A stretch of 50,703 nt of DNA from Candidatus Eisenbacteria bacterium (GCA_005893275.1 VBOW01000025.1:1-50703); one strand, 5' to 3'; shown: positions 33,825 through 42,626, numbered from the stretch's first letter. Numbers and translations are program-made. Notes: generated from the letters alone by a model not told the origin.

Positions 33825-35103
33825 GTCGTTTCTCCTGGTCCGCGCGCAGCGCCCCGATCATGTCCATGACGTGCCGGGCGAAGTCGCGCACTTCCTCCCG
33901 CTCGGGATGACCCGAACGGGGGGGCATCACGGGCGAGCCGAATGTGATCCGGATCGGAACCTGCCGCTTGATCGAGCGGCGGATTTGATTTGAGCCTGTG
34001 ACGCACGCGGGCAAAACCGGGGACCGTGTAACCGCCGAGAGACGTCCCACCCCGGCCCGGGGGGGTAACAGCGTACCGCTCTTGTTCCGCGTCCCTTCCG
34101 GAAAGATCAGGACGGCGCCTCCCGCGGAGAGCACCTCCTCTGCCCCGCGGAGCCCGCTGCGGGCCTGCGGCCCCCGTTGAATTGGGATGGCATTATACGA
34201 CCGGAGGAGGGCTCCGAACAGAGGATTATGGAATAATTCCGCCTTCGCCACGAAGTGGACCGGCCTTGGGATGGAGGAGCCGACCAAGGGCGGGTCCCAA
34301 AAGGAGATGTGGTTGCACGCCACGATCAGCGGGCCCTTACGTGGAATTCGCTCCAGCCCCTCCACGTGGAAGTCGAGGAAGACCCGCGCGAAGGCCTGCG
34401 CGAATCCAGCCCCGAACCGATAGACGAGGCTCGCCCGCTCCGGGCGCGCGCGCGCCAGCTCGGCCCAGCGGCTGGCCAGCGCGATCTGCTCCTCGGGGCC
34501 GATGCAGGTGGTCTCGAGGAGGATCGCGTCGGGAGCCCGCACGAGCGGGCTCGCCACGCGCTCGGTGTCCCGCCGGTCCCGCTCGCGGATCGCCTCGACG
34601 ATGGCGTTCTGGTCGGGGCTCTGCCCCTTCGCCCGAAGCTCGAGGAAGCGCCGCTCGGCCCGCGCTTCGGCGCTTGCCGAGATGAAGATCTTGAGATCCG
34701 CGTCCGGGAAGACCACGGTCCCGATGTCCCGCCCTTCCATCACGAGCCCGGGGTCCGCCCGGAACGAGCGCTGGAGCGAGACCAGCTTTTGGCGAAGCCG
34801 GGGATGGAGCGCCACCCGCGACGCGGCTTCGCCGGCCTCCGTGGTCCGGATCGTATCCTCGATCGACACGCCGTCCACGAGCATCCCGTCGGTGCTCGGC
34901 TGAAACCGCGCCCGACCGACCATCTCGACGAGCGCCGCCTCGTCCTCGAGGGAGATCCCGTGCCGGAGGGCGAGCAGCGCGACGCTCCGATACATTGCTC
35001 CGGAATCCACGTGCACGAGGCCCAGATGCCTCGCGACCCCGCGGGCGGTCGTGCTCTTCCCCGCCCCCGCGGGTCCGTCGATCGCCAGCACGAAGGGTTT
35101 CAA
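33802..35103 (-). CDS. Fused cytidylate kinase / 1-acylglycerol-3-phosphate acyltransferase
   Basis: A 433-residue two-domain protein. Residues 1-220 are Cmk, which phosphorylates CMP and dCMP: P-loop GPAGAGKSTTARG, DSGAMYR and MEGRDIGTVVFPDADLKIF are all intact. Residues about 235-425 are PlsC-like: the HX4D motif NHISFWD (His265, Asp270) and FPEGTRNKSG (334 on) are intact, so it may make phosphatidic acid. No stop or ribosome site separates the domains, and the linker is short. Start TTG 35103 overlaps the aroA stop by four bases (TTGA). Separate adjacent cmk and plsC genes are known, so fusion is a plausible derivative. Both activities are inferred. Confidence 0.9.
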   Translation of the reverse strand: MKPFVLAIDGPAGAGKSTTARGVARHLGLVHVDSGAMYRSVALLALRHGISLEDEAALVEMVGRARFQPSTDGMLVDGVSIEDTIRTTEAGEAASRVALHPRLRQKLVSLQRSFRADPGLVMEGRDIGTVVFPDADLKIFISASAEARAERRFLELRAKGQSPDQNAIVEAIRERDRRDTERVASPLVRAPDAILLETTCIGPEEQIALASRWAELARARPERASLVYRFGAGFAQAFARVFLDFHVEGLERIPRKGPLIVACNHISFWDPPLVGSSIPRPVHFVAKAELFHNPLFGALLRSYNAIPIQRGPQARSGLRGAEEVLSAGGAVLIFPEGTRNKSGTLLPPRAGVGRLSAVTRSPVLPACVTGSNQIRRSIKRQVPIRITFGSPVMPPRSGHPEREEVRDFARHVMDMIGALRADQEKRHGRDRRG

Positions 35104-36383
35104 CGCACGAGGCTCCGCAGCCGGCTCAGAAATCCCGGATCGGAGACGCGCGAGGACTCGGCGCCCAGCAGGGTGACTCCTTCCCGCGCCACGAGCCCTG
35201 CGACGAGAAATGCCATCGCGATGCGGTGGTCCCCGGCCGCATCGACGGTGCCGCCGCGGAAGCGCCCTCCCCTTCCATGGATCGTCCAGCCATCCGGGTG
35301 CACATCCACGTCGACCCCGATCGCTTGAAGGCCGGCGGCGACCGCGCCGATCCGGTCCGATTCCTTGACCCGGAGCTCTTCCGCGCCCCGCACGACGGTC
35401 TTTCCTTCCGCGAAGGCCGCGAGAATGGCCACGAGGGGCAGCTCGTCGATCAATCCCGGCGCGCCGTCGGGAGCGAGACGCACCCCGCGGAGCGCGCCGG
35501 AGCGCACGCGCAGGTCGGCCACCGGCTCCTCCGAGGCGAGACGCTCGTTTCCGCGTTCCACTCGCGCCCCGATCCGCGCGAGGTGATCCAGGAAGGCGGT
35601 CCGCGTCGGATTGACGCCGACGCTCCGGATCGTGACGTCCGATCCGCGCACGATGGCCGCGGCGGCCAGAAGGAACGCCGCCGCGGAGAAATCCCCGGGG
35701 ACCTCGATCTCGGTCGCGTGGAGCGAGGCAGGACCACGGACGCGCGCGGCGCCCCCGTCCCGCTCGACGGGGGCGCCGAAGAGCGGCAGCATGCGCTCGG
35801 TGTGGTCCCGTGTCGGAGTCGATTCGCGCACCGAGGTCACACCGTGCGCCTGCACGCCGGCGAGGAGCACGGCGCTCTTGACCTGCGAGCTTGGGACCGC
35901 GGTCAGAACGGCGGCGCCTTGAAGCATCCGGCCGCGCACGACGACCGGCGGATATCGGTCCCCTTGCCTCGCGGTGAGCTCGGCGCCCAGGGCCCGCAGC
36001 GGCTCGATCACCCGCGCGACGGGGCGTCTCCGCAGGGAGGAATCGCCGGTCAGGATCGAGAGAAAGGGCTGGGCGGCGAGAACTCCGGTCGCAAGCCTCA
36101 GCGCCGTCCCGGAGTTTCGAGCGTCGAGAACCCGGTCGCTCTCGCGGAGCTCTCCCCCGCGGATCAGGACACCCTCCTTGGCCGAGGCGGTGACGCGGGC
36201 GCCGAGCTGCCGCGCGATTCCGAGCGCGGCGGCGGCGTCCGCCCCCGGGTTCGCCCCGCGAATCCGCGTCACGCCGGGCGCCAGCGCTCCGAGGAGGATG
36301 CCCCGCTGCGTGATTGATTTATCCCCGGGAACCCGGGTCTCGCCGCGGAGCGGGCCCCGCGGCACGATGCGGGCCCGGGTCAC
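35100..36383 (-). CDS. aroA: 3-phosphoshikimate 1-carboxyvinyltransferase (EPSP synthase)
   Basis: A 427-residue enzyme joining shikimate 3-phosphate and phosphoenolpyruvate in the shikimate pathway. Motifs: VPGDKSITQRGILLG with the substrate-binding Lys (the usual SHR reads TQR), NSGTALRLATG, VPSSQVKSAVLLAG, DELPLVAILAAFAEG and ELRVKESDR. The NSGT and TQR variants suggest a class II-like enzyme, often less sensitive to glyphosate; that is inference. GTG 36383 overlaps the tyrA stop (GTGA). Order pheA-hisC-tyrA-aroA-cmk matches the aromatic supraoperon. Confidence 0.95.
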   Translation of the reverse strand: MTRARIVPRGPLRGETRVPGDKSITQRGILLGALAPGVTRIRGANPGADAAAALGIARQLGARVTASAKEGVLIRGGELRESDRVLDARNSGTALRLATGVLAAQPFLSILTGDSSLRRRPVARVIEPLRALGAELTARQGDRYPPVVVRGRMLQGAAVLTAVPSSQVKSAVLLAGVQAHGVTSVRESTPTRDHTERMLPLFGAPVERDGGAARVRGPASLHATEIEVPGDFSAAAFLLAAAAIVRGSDVTIRSVGVNPTRTAFLDHLARIGARVERGNERLASEEPVADLRVRSGALRGVRLAPDGAPGLIDELPLVAILAAFAEGKTVVRGAEELRVKESDRIGAVAAGLQAIGVDVDVHPDGWTIHGRGGRFRGGTVDAAGDHRIAMAFLVAGLVAREGVTLLGAESSRVSDPGFLSRLRSLVR

Positions 36384-37234
36384 GGAGCGATCTCCCTGCG
36401 AAACTCGCGCGCCTCCTCGAGGAGCGTCCGGAGCCCGGGGTCCTTGCGCTCGATGGCGTGCCGCAATCCACGAATCTCCCGCTCGAGAAGCTCGAGGGCG
36501 GGCGTGAGCTTCTCCGCGTTCAAGGTGAGGATCTCGAACCAGAGATCGGCCGGAGACCCGGCGAGTCTGGACATGTCCTTGAGCCCCGGACCCGCGCCCT
36601 GGGCGAGCATGCCGGTCAGGTTCCCCGTCCGGCGGAGCGTCCTCACGAGCGCCGTCGAGACCACTTGGGGGAGGTGGCTCGTGAGCGCGACGAGCGCGTC
36701 GTGGATCGCCGGGGCCATCGCGGACGGGCGCGCTCCGATCGAAGCCCAGAGCGCGCCCACGCCTTCGGCCGGAGATCCCGGATCGAGCGGCGCCCCGACG
36801 AGGACCGGCGCTCCCCGGTAAAGATCCGCGCGCGCCGCCCGGATCCCCCCCTGCTCCGAGCCCCGCAGAGGGTGCGAGCCCACGAACCGCCGCCTTCGGT
36901 CAGGCTTGGCCGAGACCGCGGTCAGCACGGGAAGCATCACGCTCGAGAGGTCGGTGAGGACCGCGTCGCGCGGCATCGCATCCGCCAGGCTCGGCACGAT
37001 CGCCACCGCGACCCGAGGCGGGACGGCGGTGACCACGATCTCTGTATCGGGATCCGGTCTTCCGGAATCGGGCAAGAGCGCGTCCACCGCCCCGCGTTCG
37101 CGCGCCAGGCGCGCGGTCTCGGGATCGGGGTCGTAGCCCAGCACCCGCGGCGGATCGTTCCCCGCGCGGAGCGCCAAGCCGAGCGATCCCCCGATCAGCC
37201 CAAGCCCGTGAATCGCGATGACCCGCGGCGTCAC
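36380..37234 (-). CDS. tyrA: Prephenate dehydrogenase
   Basis: A 284-residue NAD(P)-dependent enzyme that oxidatively decarboxylates prephenate (or arogenate) towards tyrosine. The nucleotide-binding motif is GLGLIGGSLGLAL, and the catalytic region has GSHPLRGSEQGG, equivalent to HPMAGxE. The second half is the helical dimerisation domain (ALTSHLPQVVSTAL). No chorismate mutase or ACT domain is attached. GTG 37234 was chosen because it overlaps the hisC stop by four bases (GTGA) and precedes the Rossmann strand. Confidence 0.93.
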   Translation of the reverse strand: MTPRVIAIHGLGLIGGSLGLALRAGNDPPRVLGYDPDPETARLARERGAVDALLPDSGRPDPDTEIVVTAVPPRVAVAIVPSLADAMPRDAVLTDLSSVMLPVLTAVSAKPDRRRRFVGSHPLRGSEQGGIRAARADLYRGAPVLVGAPLDPGSPAEGVGALWASIGARPSAMAPAIHDALVALTSHLPQVVSTALVRTLRRTGNLTGMLAQGAGPGLKDMSRLAGSPADLWFEILTLNAEKLTPALELLEREIRGLRHAIERKDPGLRTLLEEAREFRREIAP

Positions 37235-38331
37235 AGGATCCGGCGCAGTCCGTCGAGGAGCCTCTCCAGCTCGGCCCGGGTCCCGGCGCTGATCCGCGCG
37301 TACTCGGGCGGGAGCCCGAACGAAGTCACGGGGCGGACGATGATCCCCAGGCGCTCGAGCTTGCGCGCGGCCTCGACGGCGGAGCCGGGGAAGCGGGCGA
37401 GGACGAAATTCGCCCACGTCGGCGTGAGCGTGAGGCCGAGCCCGGGAAGCTCCGAGAAGAGGAGCTTCTTCCCCGCCTCGTTCACCGCGCGGCTGCGCTC
37501 CACCTGGGCCCTGTCCCGCAAGCTGGCGCGCGCGGCGGCCTGGCCGACGCTCGTCGCGTTGAAGGGAAGCCTCACCCGGTGGACGAGCGACGTCAGCTCC
37601 GGAGAAAAAAAGCCGTATCCGACCCGAAGTCCCGCGAGCGCATAGATCTTCGAAAACGTCCGGAGCACCGCGACCCGCTTCCCCTTCCGCAAGTAATCCA
37701 GCCCGTTCGGATACTCGGGATCGGTGACGTATTCGAAGTACGCTTCGTCCAGAATCGTGAGAACGTGATCCGGCACTCGATCGAAATAGCGGTCGAGGGC
37801 GCGCCGGGGAACCATCGTGCCCGTCGGGTTGTCGGGGTTGGAGAAATAGACGAGCCTCGTGCGCTCGTTGACCGCGGCGAGCATGGCGTCCGGGTCGTGG
37901 AAGAGCTCGCGCCCCGGCACGCGGACGAGCTTTCCCCCGGCCACGCGGACGGCGATCGCGAACATGACGAACGCGGGGTCCGACATCACGGCCTCGTCCC
38001 CCGGGCCGAGATGAATGCGGCAGAGGACGTCGATGAGATCGTTCGAGCCCGATCCGACCGCGATCTGTTCGATGGGGATGCCCCAGAATTCGGAGAGCGC
38101 CTCTCGCAGGTAATAGGAGCTGCCGTCCGGGTAGCGGTTCACGCCGCGGATCGCCTCGGCCATCGCTTCGATCGCGAGCGGCGAGGGGCCGAGCGGATTT
38201 TCGTTTGAGGCGAGCTTGATGGCGCCGGAGATATGGAGCTCGCGCTCCAGCTCCTCGACGGGCTTGCCGGGGACGTAGGGCTCAAGGGAGCGAACTTCAG
38301 GCCGGACCGGTTCCATCGCGCGGATCGACAT
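37231..38331 (-). CDS. hisC: Histidinol-phosphate / aromatic aminotransferase
   Basis: A 366-residue PLP-dependent class I aminotransferase of the HisC family. LASNENPLGPS starts the substrate arm, YFSNPDNPTGTM and LDEAYFEYV hold the PLP-stacking residues, and RTFSKIYALAGLRVGYGF contains the Schiff-base Lys. Located between pheA and tyrA, it probably transaminates phenylpyruvate, 4-hydroxyphenylpyruvate or prephenate, as in the HisHb members of the aromatic supraoperon, and may also serve histidine. ATG 38331 has AGAGGA six bases upstream. Confidence 0.93.
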   Translation of the reverse strand: MSIRAMEPVRPEVRSLEPYVPGKPVEELERELHISGAIKLASNENPLGPSPLAIEAMAEAIRGVNRYPDGSSYYLREALSEFWGIPIEQIAVGSGSNDLIDVLCRIHLGPGDEAVMSDPAFVMFAIAVRVAGGKLVRVPGRELFHDPDAMLAAVNERTRLVYFSNPDNPTGTMVPRRALDRYFDRVPDHVLTILDEAYFEYVTDPEYPNGLDYLRKGKRVAVLRTFSKIYALAGLRVGYGFFSPELTSLVHRVRLPFNATSVGQAAARASLRDRAQVERSRAVNEAGKKLLFSELPGLGLTLTPTWANFVLARFPGSAVEAARKLERLGIIVRPVTSFGLPPEYARISAGTRAELERLLDGLRRIL

Positions 38332-38376
38332 CAGTGTCCTCTCGAGCTTCAGGGGATCGCCTGGGGCAGTGTATCA

Positions 38377-39444
38377 CTAGGGGACTGGATCCGCCGCCGG
38401 GAAGCTCCCGAGGATGCGGTGAAGAAGCGTCGCCGGGCGAATCTCGTCCAACGCGGCGCGAAGCGGCTCCTCGAGCCGGTGACCCGAGAGCTCGAGGAGG
38501 AACAGGTGCTCCCCGGGCCGCCATCGATGGGTCCGCGATTCGATCCAGCCGACGTTGACGTCGTGCGAGGCGAGGCAACGCAGCACTTCGAGAAGGCGCC
38601 CGGGCCGGTTCTCCAGGGAGAGAAGGAGCGCGGTCTTGTCCCTGCCGCTCGGCTTCGATTCCCCGGCACCGAGCACGAGAAATCGGCGGGGCCTGCGGGG
38701 GGCATCTTCGGCCGCGGCATCGAAAACCGGCAGGTGAACGGTCTCCGCGACGATCGGCGGGGCGATGCAAAGCGCTTCCGGATCGAGGGCCGCGCGTCTC
38801 CCCGCCTCGCCGCTTCCCGCGACCGGCTCGATCTCGGTCCCGGAAGGGAGCGAGGCGCGCCAGCGCTGACAGAGGGATAACGCGGCCGGATGCGCATAGA
38901 GGCGCTTGGGCGCCGCCGCGTGGCCCAGCGCCTGGTAACCGGCCCGGTCCACGAACTCCGCGACGATCCGGGCTTCGGCCGTGAGAAAGAGGTCGAATGC
39001 GTCGAAGGCGGGATCTTCCGGATCCCCCTCCAGGGCGAAAACGCCGTACTCGAGACGCTCCGACTCGATCCGTTCCAGGAGCTGCTGCGCCGCCGCGAGC
39101 GGCTCGTACGAGGACGACTTCCCGAACCGGCGCGTGGCCGCTTGGTGCGCGAAGCCGCCCGGCTGACCGAGGTAGCCGATACGAAAATCCCCCTGGATCG
39201 CGCGCGACGCGGACACGACCTCGCGAAAGATCGCCTGGAGCCCGGCCAGCGGAAATTGGCCGCGCTCCTCGCCCGCCAACCGCTCAAAGAGCTCCCTCTC
39301 GCGCGCCGGGTCAAGGGCGGATTCCCCCTCCACGCGCTTTCGTTCCCCGATCGCGGCCACGACTTCGGCCCGCTCGGCCAGGAGCCGTATCAGCTCGCGA
39401 TCGATGCGATCGATCCGCGAACGCAGATCCCCGAGATCAGGCAT
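38377..39444 (-). CDS. pheA: Chorismate mutase fused to a prephenate dehydratase-like domain with ACT (P-protein-like)
   Basis: A 355-residue protein with P-protein layout. Residues 1-84 are an AroQ-type chorismate mutase with intact LRSRIDRIDRELIRLLAER, IGERKR and DPARERELFERL. Residues 87-258 align with prephenate dehydratase but lack its hallmarks: the PIENS/T region reads FALEGDPED, SHPQxxxQC reads AHPAALSLC, and the catalytic TRF motif reads RRF. Residues 271-345 are an ACT domain (ENRPGRLLEVL). Chorismate mutase activity is likely; dehydratase activity is doubtful. ATG 39444 overlaps the rluB end by eight bases. Neighbours hisC, tyrA and aroA support an aromatic role. Confidence 0.88.
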   Translation of the reverse strand: MPDLGDLRSRIDRIDRELIRLLAERAEVVAAIGERKRVEGESALDPARERELFERLAGEERGQFPLAGLQAIFREVVSASRAIQGDFRIGYLGQPGGFAHQAATRRFGKSSSYEPLAAAQQLLERIESERLEYGVFALEGDPEDPAFDAFDLFLTAEARIVAEFVDRAGYQALGHAAAPKRLYAHPAALSLCQRWRASLPSGTEIEPVAGSGEAGRRAALDPEALCIAPPIVAETVHLPVFDAAAEDAPRRPRRFLVLGAGESKPSGRDKTALLLSLENRPGRLLEVLRCLASHDVNVGWIESRTHRWRPGEHLFLLELSGHRLEEPLRAALDEIRPATLLHRILGSFPAADPVP

Positions 39445-40165
39445 GGGACGCCGTCCTGGCCGCGCGCTCGAGCGCGCGGATCTCCGTCCTGGTAAGCGGG
39501 CGTGTTCTGCCCGAAGGGAGGGTCTCGAGCCGGATCGGCCCGAACTGAACGCGCAGGAGGCGGCGGACGTGGAGGCCGGCGGCGCGCGCGAGCAGCCTCA
39601 CCTCGCGTTTCTTTCCTTCGAGGATTTCGACCAGGAGCTTTCCCTGCCCGCGCTCGGCCCCCTCGAGCAGCACACGGCTCGGGACCACCTCCTCCCCTTC
39701 GACGATCGCCCCCTCGCGAAGGCGGCGCATCGTGGGCACGCCGGGCACCGGAACGACCCAAATTCGATAGACTCGCGTGAGCCCGGTCCTGGGATGGAGG
39801 AGCGCCTCCGCAAGCACGCCGTCGTTCGTCAGAAGCAGGAGCCCCTCCGAATGGAGGTCGAGCCGGCCCACCGCGTGGAGCCCGCGCGCGACCCCGCCGA
39901 GGAGCTCGAAGACGGTGGGGCGGCCGCCTTGGCTCCGACGGCTGACCAGGACGCCCGCCGGCTTGTGATAGGCGAGATAGCGGAAGTCGTCGTGCCAGCG
40001 AAGAAGCTTCCCGTCGAGGGTGACGCGATCGCGCTCCGGATCGATGCTCGGGCCCATCCCGGACGGCGGCGCGCCGTTCACGCGGACGCGTCCCTCCCGG
40101 ATCCAGCGGTCCGCCTCGCGCCGGGACCCCGCCCCGGCGCGGGCGAGAAATTGATTAAGCCGCAC
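39437..40165 (-). CDS. rluB: Pseudouridine synthase (RluB/RsuA family)
   Basis: A 242-residue rRNA-modifying enzyme. An S4 RNA-binding domain (residues 1-45) is followed by the catalytic domain with GRLDLHSEGLLLLTNDG, catalytic Asp at 103, and KPAGVLVSRR. The C-terminus carries KKREVRLLARAAGL and RVQFGPIRLETLPSG, typical of RluB. It probably modifies the 23S decoding-adjacent helix. GTG 40165 starts MRLNQFLARAG; the scpB stop is 12 bases upstream. trpS-scpA-scpB-rluB is a widely conserved run. Confidence 0.93.
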   Translation of the reverse strand: MRLNQFLARAGAGSRREADRWIREGRVRVNGAPPSGMGPSIDPERDRVTLDGKLLRWHDDFRYLAYHKPAGVLVSRRSQGGRPTVFELLGGVARGLHAVGRLDLHSEGLLLLTNDGVLAEALLHPRTGLTRVYRIWVVPVPGVPTMRRLREGAIVEGEEVVPSRVLLEGAERGQGKLLVEILEGKKREVRLLARAAGLHVRRLLRVQFGPIRLETLPSGRTRPLTRTEIRALERAARTASHA

Positions 40166-40177
40166 CGTTCCCGGCCG

Positions 40178-40801
40178 TCACACCTCGACCTCGGATTTCG
40201 TCGCCTGCTCCTCCGTCGTGGCCGCTCCGGCTGAAACCGCCTCCCCCTGCTCGGGCTGCTGTTCGCGCTCCTCGAGCAGCGGGGCGACCTCCTTCAGCTC
40301 GGGAAGGTCCGAGAGGTCGTTGATCCCCATGTAGGAGAGAAACTCCGGCGTCGTGGTGTAAAGCAGCGGCCGTCCGACCCCTTTCGAACGGCCTTTGATC
40401 GTGACGAGATTCCGCTCGAGAAGCGTGTGAAGCACCCCGGCGGTATCCACCCCGCGTATCGAGTCGATCTCCACTTTGGTGATCGGCTGGCGGTAGGCGA
40501 CGATCGCGAGCGACTCCAGAGCCGGCTTGCTCAACCGGATCTTTCGCCTGGAGCGGAGCATCCGCTCGACCCAGGGGGAGCACTCCTTCCGCGAGAGAAT
40601 CTGGAACCCGCCCGCGATCTCATGGAGGATGATTCCGCGTTCCCCGCGTTCGTAGGCCTCGGCCATTTCCGCGAGGAGCGCCCGGACTTCCTGGACGCTC
40701 CGGTCCCCGAGCACCTCGGTCAAGACCTGGAGCCCGACGGGCACGTCGCTCGCGAAGAGCACGGCCTCGAGGATTTGTTTCGCGGTCGGCATGTCGGTCA
40801 T
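40178..40801 (-). CDS. scpB: Segregation and condensation protein B
   Basis: A 207-residue kleisin-interacting protein (tandem winged helices) of the SMC-ScpAB chromosome condensin. Family segments are AKQILEAVLFASD, ERGERGIILHEIAGGFQI, LSKPALESLAIVAYRQP and RSKGVGRPLLYTTTPEFL. The tail is acidic and Glu/Gln-rich. ATG 40801 overlaps the scpA stop by four bases (ATGA); longer in-frame starts lie within scpA. Confidence 0.95.
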   Translation of the reverse strand: MTDMPTAKQILEAVLFASDVPVGLQVLTEVLGDRSVQEVRALLAEMAEAYERGERGIILHEIAGGFQILSRKECSPWVERMLRSRRKIRLSKPALESLAIVAYRQPITKVEIDSIRGVDTAGVLHTLLERNLVTIKGRSKGVGRPLLYTTTPEFLSYMGINDLSDLPELKEVAPLLEEREQQPEQGEAVSAGAATTEEQATKSEVEV

Positions 40802-41619
40802 CCCTCCTCGACAACGATCCGTCGACGGGGTTTCTCCTCCCGCCACGCGATCCAGATCGGTCCGAATAGCTGCTCCTGCGCCACGGTGATCCGTTCCTGT
40901 TTCAGGAGCTCGAGCAATCCCAAAAAGGCCGTGATCTTCTCCAAGCGCGTCAGAAAATGGGAGAGCACTTCCTCAAACAACGCCCGCTTCCTCCGACCCA
41001 GGGAATCGCGAATCACCGCGATCGCCTCCTCCAGGCTGATCGGCTCCGCCGTGATCGTGTGGATGATCGGGGGGGCCTGCCGGTGGAGAACGTTCTTGAG
41101 AGCGTCCAGGAGCCGGTAGAGGCTCACCGGCTGCAGCTCTCCGTCCTGGGGATCCTCGAGCTGCGACGGCGCGCCCCGATCGAAGAGCAGCCGCCGGTCG
41201 CTCTCGAGCTGCTCCAGGTCACGCGCCGCTTCCTTGAAGCGCCGATATTCCAAGAGCTGCCGCATGAGACCTTCGCGCGGATCCTCCTCTTCCTCGTCCG
41301 CGATCGCCGGCGGTAGGAGCATCCGCGCTTTGATGCGCATGAGCGTCGCGGCCATGACGAGGAACTCCCCGGCGACCTCGAGATCCAGCTCCCGCATGAG
41401 CTCCAGAGTCTCCAGATACTCCCGGGTGATGCGGGCGATGGGAATGTCGGAGATCTCGATCTCCTCGCGCTGGATCAAATGGAGCAGGAGATCGAGCGGA
41501 CCTTCGAACGCGGGGAGCTGAACCCGGATCAGGCTCGCGGGCGACGCGACGCCCTCCTCCGTGGCCCCGGGGGCGCGCGCGGCAACGGCGGCCGGGTCGT
41601 TTTTCCGGAATTCGGTCAT
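40798..41619 (-). CDS. scpA: Segregation and condensation protein A
   Basis: A 273-residue kleisin subunit of the SMC condensin. The N-terminal motif FEGPLDLLLHLIQREEIEI is classic ScpA, followed by EYLETLELMRELDLEVAGEFLVMAATLMRIKARMLLP. The C-terminus has the winged-helix region that closes the SMC ring (LFEEVLSHFLTRLEKITAFLGLLELLKQ). ATG 41619 overlaps the trpS stop by four bases (ATGA). It starts close to the family start, so longer frames were rejected. Confidence 0.96.
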   Translation of the reverse strand: MTEFRKNDPAAVAARAPGATEEGVASPASLIRVQLPAFEGPLDLLLHLIQREEIEISDIPIARITREYLETLELMRELDLEVAGEFLVMAATLMRIKARMLLPPAIADEEEEDPREGLMRQLLEYRRFKEAARDLEQLESDRRLLFDRGAPSQLEDPQDGELQPVSLYRLLDALKNVLHRQAPPIIHTITAEPISLEEAIAVIRDSLGRRKRALFEEVLSHFLTRLEKITAFLGLLELLKQERITVAQEQLFGPIWIAWREEKPRRRIVVEEG

Positions 41620-42626
41620 GGAAGCTTCATGGCCTCGCGTACCTCCCTCATGGTCTCCTGCGCGATTTTCCTCGCGCGCTCCTCCCCCATTTTCAACGCC
41701 TCCCGAACCCGTTCGGGGCGCGCTTCCAGCTCGCGGCGCCTCTCCCGGAACGGACGAAGCTGCTCGGCCAGGATCGCAGCCAGGTCCTTCTTGTTCGCGA
41801 CGCACCCCAGCCGGCCCGCGCGGCAGTCGGCTGCGATCTGGGGCGCGTTCGCGGCGTTGAACGCCTGATGGTAAGCGAAGACGACGCATCCTTCCGGATG
41901 GCCGGGATCGTTCGCGCGGATCTTCTTCGGATCGGTGTAGGCGGTCCTCACCTTGGCCGCGATCGTCTCCGGAGAATCCGAAAGATAGATCGCGTTGTCC
42001 AGCGACTTGCTCATCCGCCGGCCGTCGAGCCCGGGGACGCGCGCGAACTGGGTCAGCTTCGGCGCCGGAATCGGGAAGACCTCGCCGTAGAGGCTGTTGA
42101 ATTTGCGCGCGATCTCGCGCGTCATCTCGATGTGGGGCACCTGGTCCTCTCCTACCGGAACGAGGTTGGCTTTGTAGAGCAGAATGTCGGCCGCCTGAAG
42201 CACCGGGTATCCCAAGTGGCCGTAGCTCACCGTTTCTTCCAGGTGGAGGTCCCGAACCTGCTCTTTCACCGTCGGATTCCTCTCGAGGCGGCTCGTCGTC
42301 ACCAGCATCGAGAAAAGCAGGTGTAGCTCCGCGTGCTCCTTGACGTGCGATTGGATGAAAACCGGGCTCTTCTCCGGATCGATTCCGGCCGCGAGCCAGT
42401 CGGTCACCATCTCGAGCGTGTTCGGCCCGATCTCCTCGACGTGCTCGTAGTCGGTCGTCAGGGCGTGCCAGTCGGCCACCATGTGGAGGTTCTCGCAGGT
42501 GCCCTGCAGCTCCACCCAGTTCTGGAGCGCCCCCAGGTAATTTCCCAGGTGGAGCCTCCCCGTGGGGCGCATCCCGCTCAGGATGCGCGGCTTCTTGCCG
42601 CTTCCGGCGGCCTTGGGTTCGATCAG
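41616..42626 (-). CDS. trpS: Tryptophanyl-tRNA synthetase
   Basis: A 336-residue class I aminoacyl-tRNA synthetase charging tRNA-Trp. HIGH-type motif GRLHLGNYLGAL and KMSKS-type motif RRMSKSLDN are present, with LQAADILLYKANLVPVGEDQ in between. The length is usual for the family. The start is odd: the frame upstream of KKPRILSGMRPTG has no ATG, GTG or TTG. CTG at 42626, preceded by AGGGGGAG and overlapping the M50 protease stop (CTGA), is the best candidate; the adjacent ATC is another. A later start at the internal Met would remove conserved residues. Translational coupling to the M50 gene probably supports initiation. Confidence 0.93.
   Translation of the reverse strand: MIEPKAAGSGKKPRILSGMRPTGRLHLGNYLGALQNWVELQGTCENLHMVADWHALTTDYEHVEEIGPNTLEMVTDWLAAGIDPEKSPVFIQSHVKEHAELHLLFSMLVTTSRLERNPTVKEQVRDLHLEETVSYGHLGYPVLQAADILLYKANLVPVGEDQVPHIEMTREIARKFNSLYGEVFPIPAPKLTQFARVPGLDGRRMSKSLDNAIYLSDSPETIAAKVRTAYTDPKKIRANDPGHPEGCVVFAYHQAFNAANAPQIAADCRAGRLGCVANKKDLAAILAEQLRPFRERRRELEARPERVREALKMGEERARKIAQETMREVREAMKLP

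Noticed and set aside
38377-39444. pheA considered as a pseudogene
   Set aside because: The frame is full-length with intact chorismate mutase and ACT domains and couples with its neighbours, so it is more likely a functional variant.
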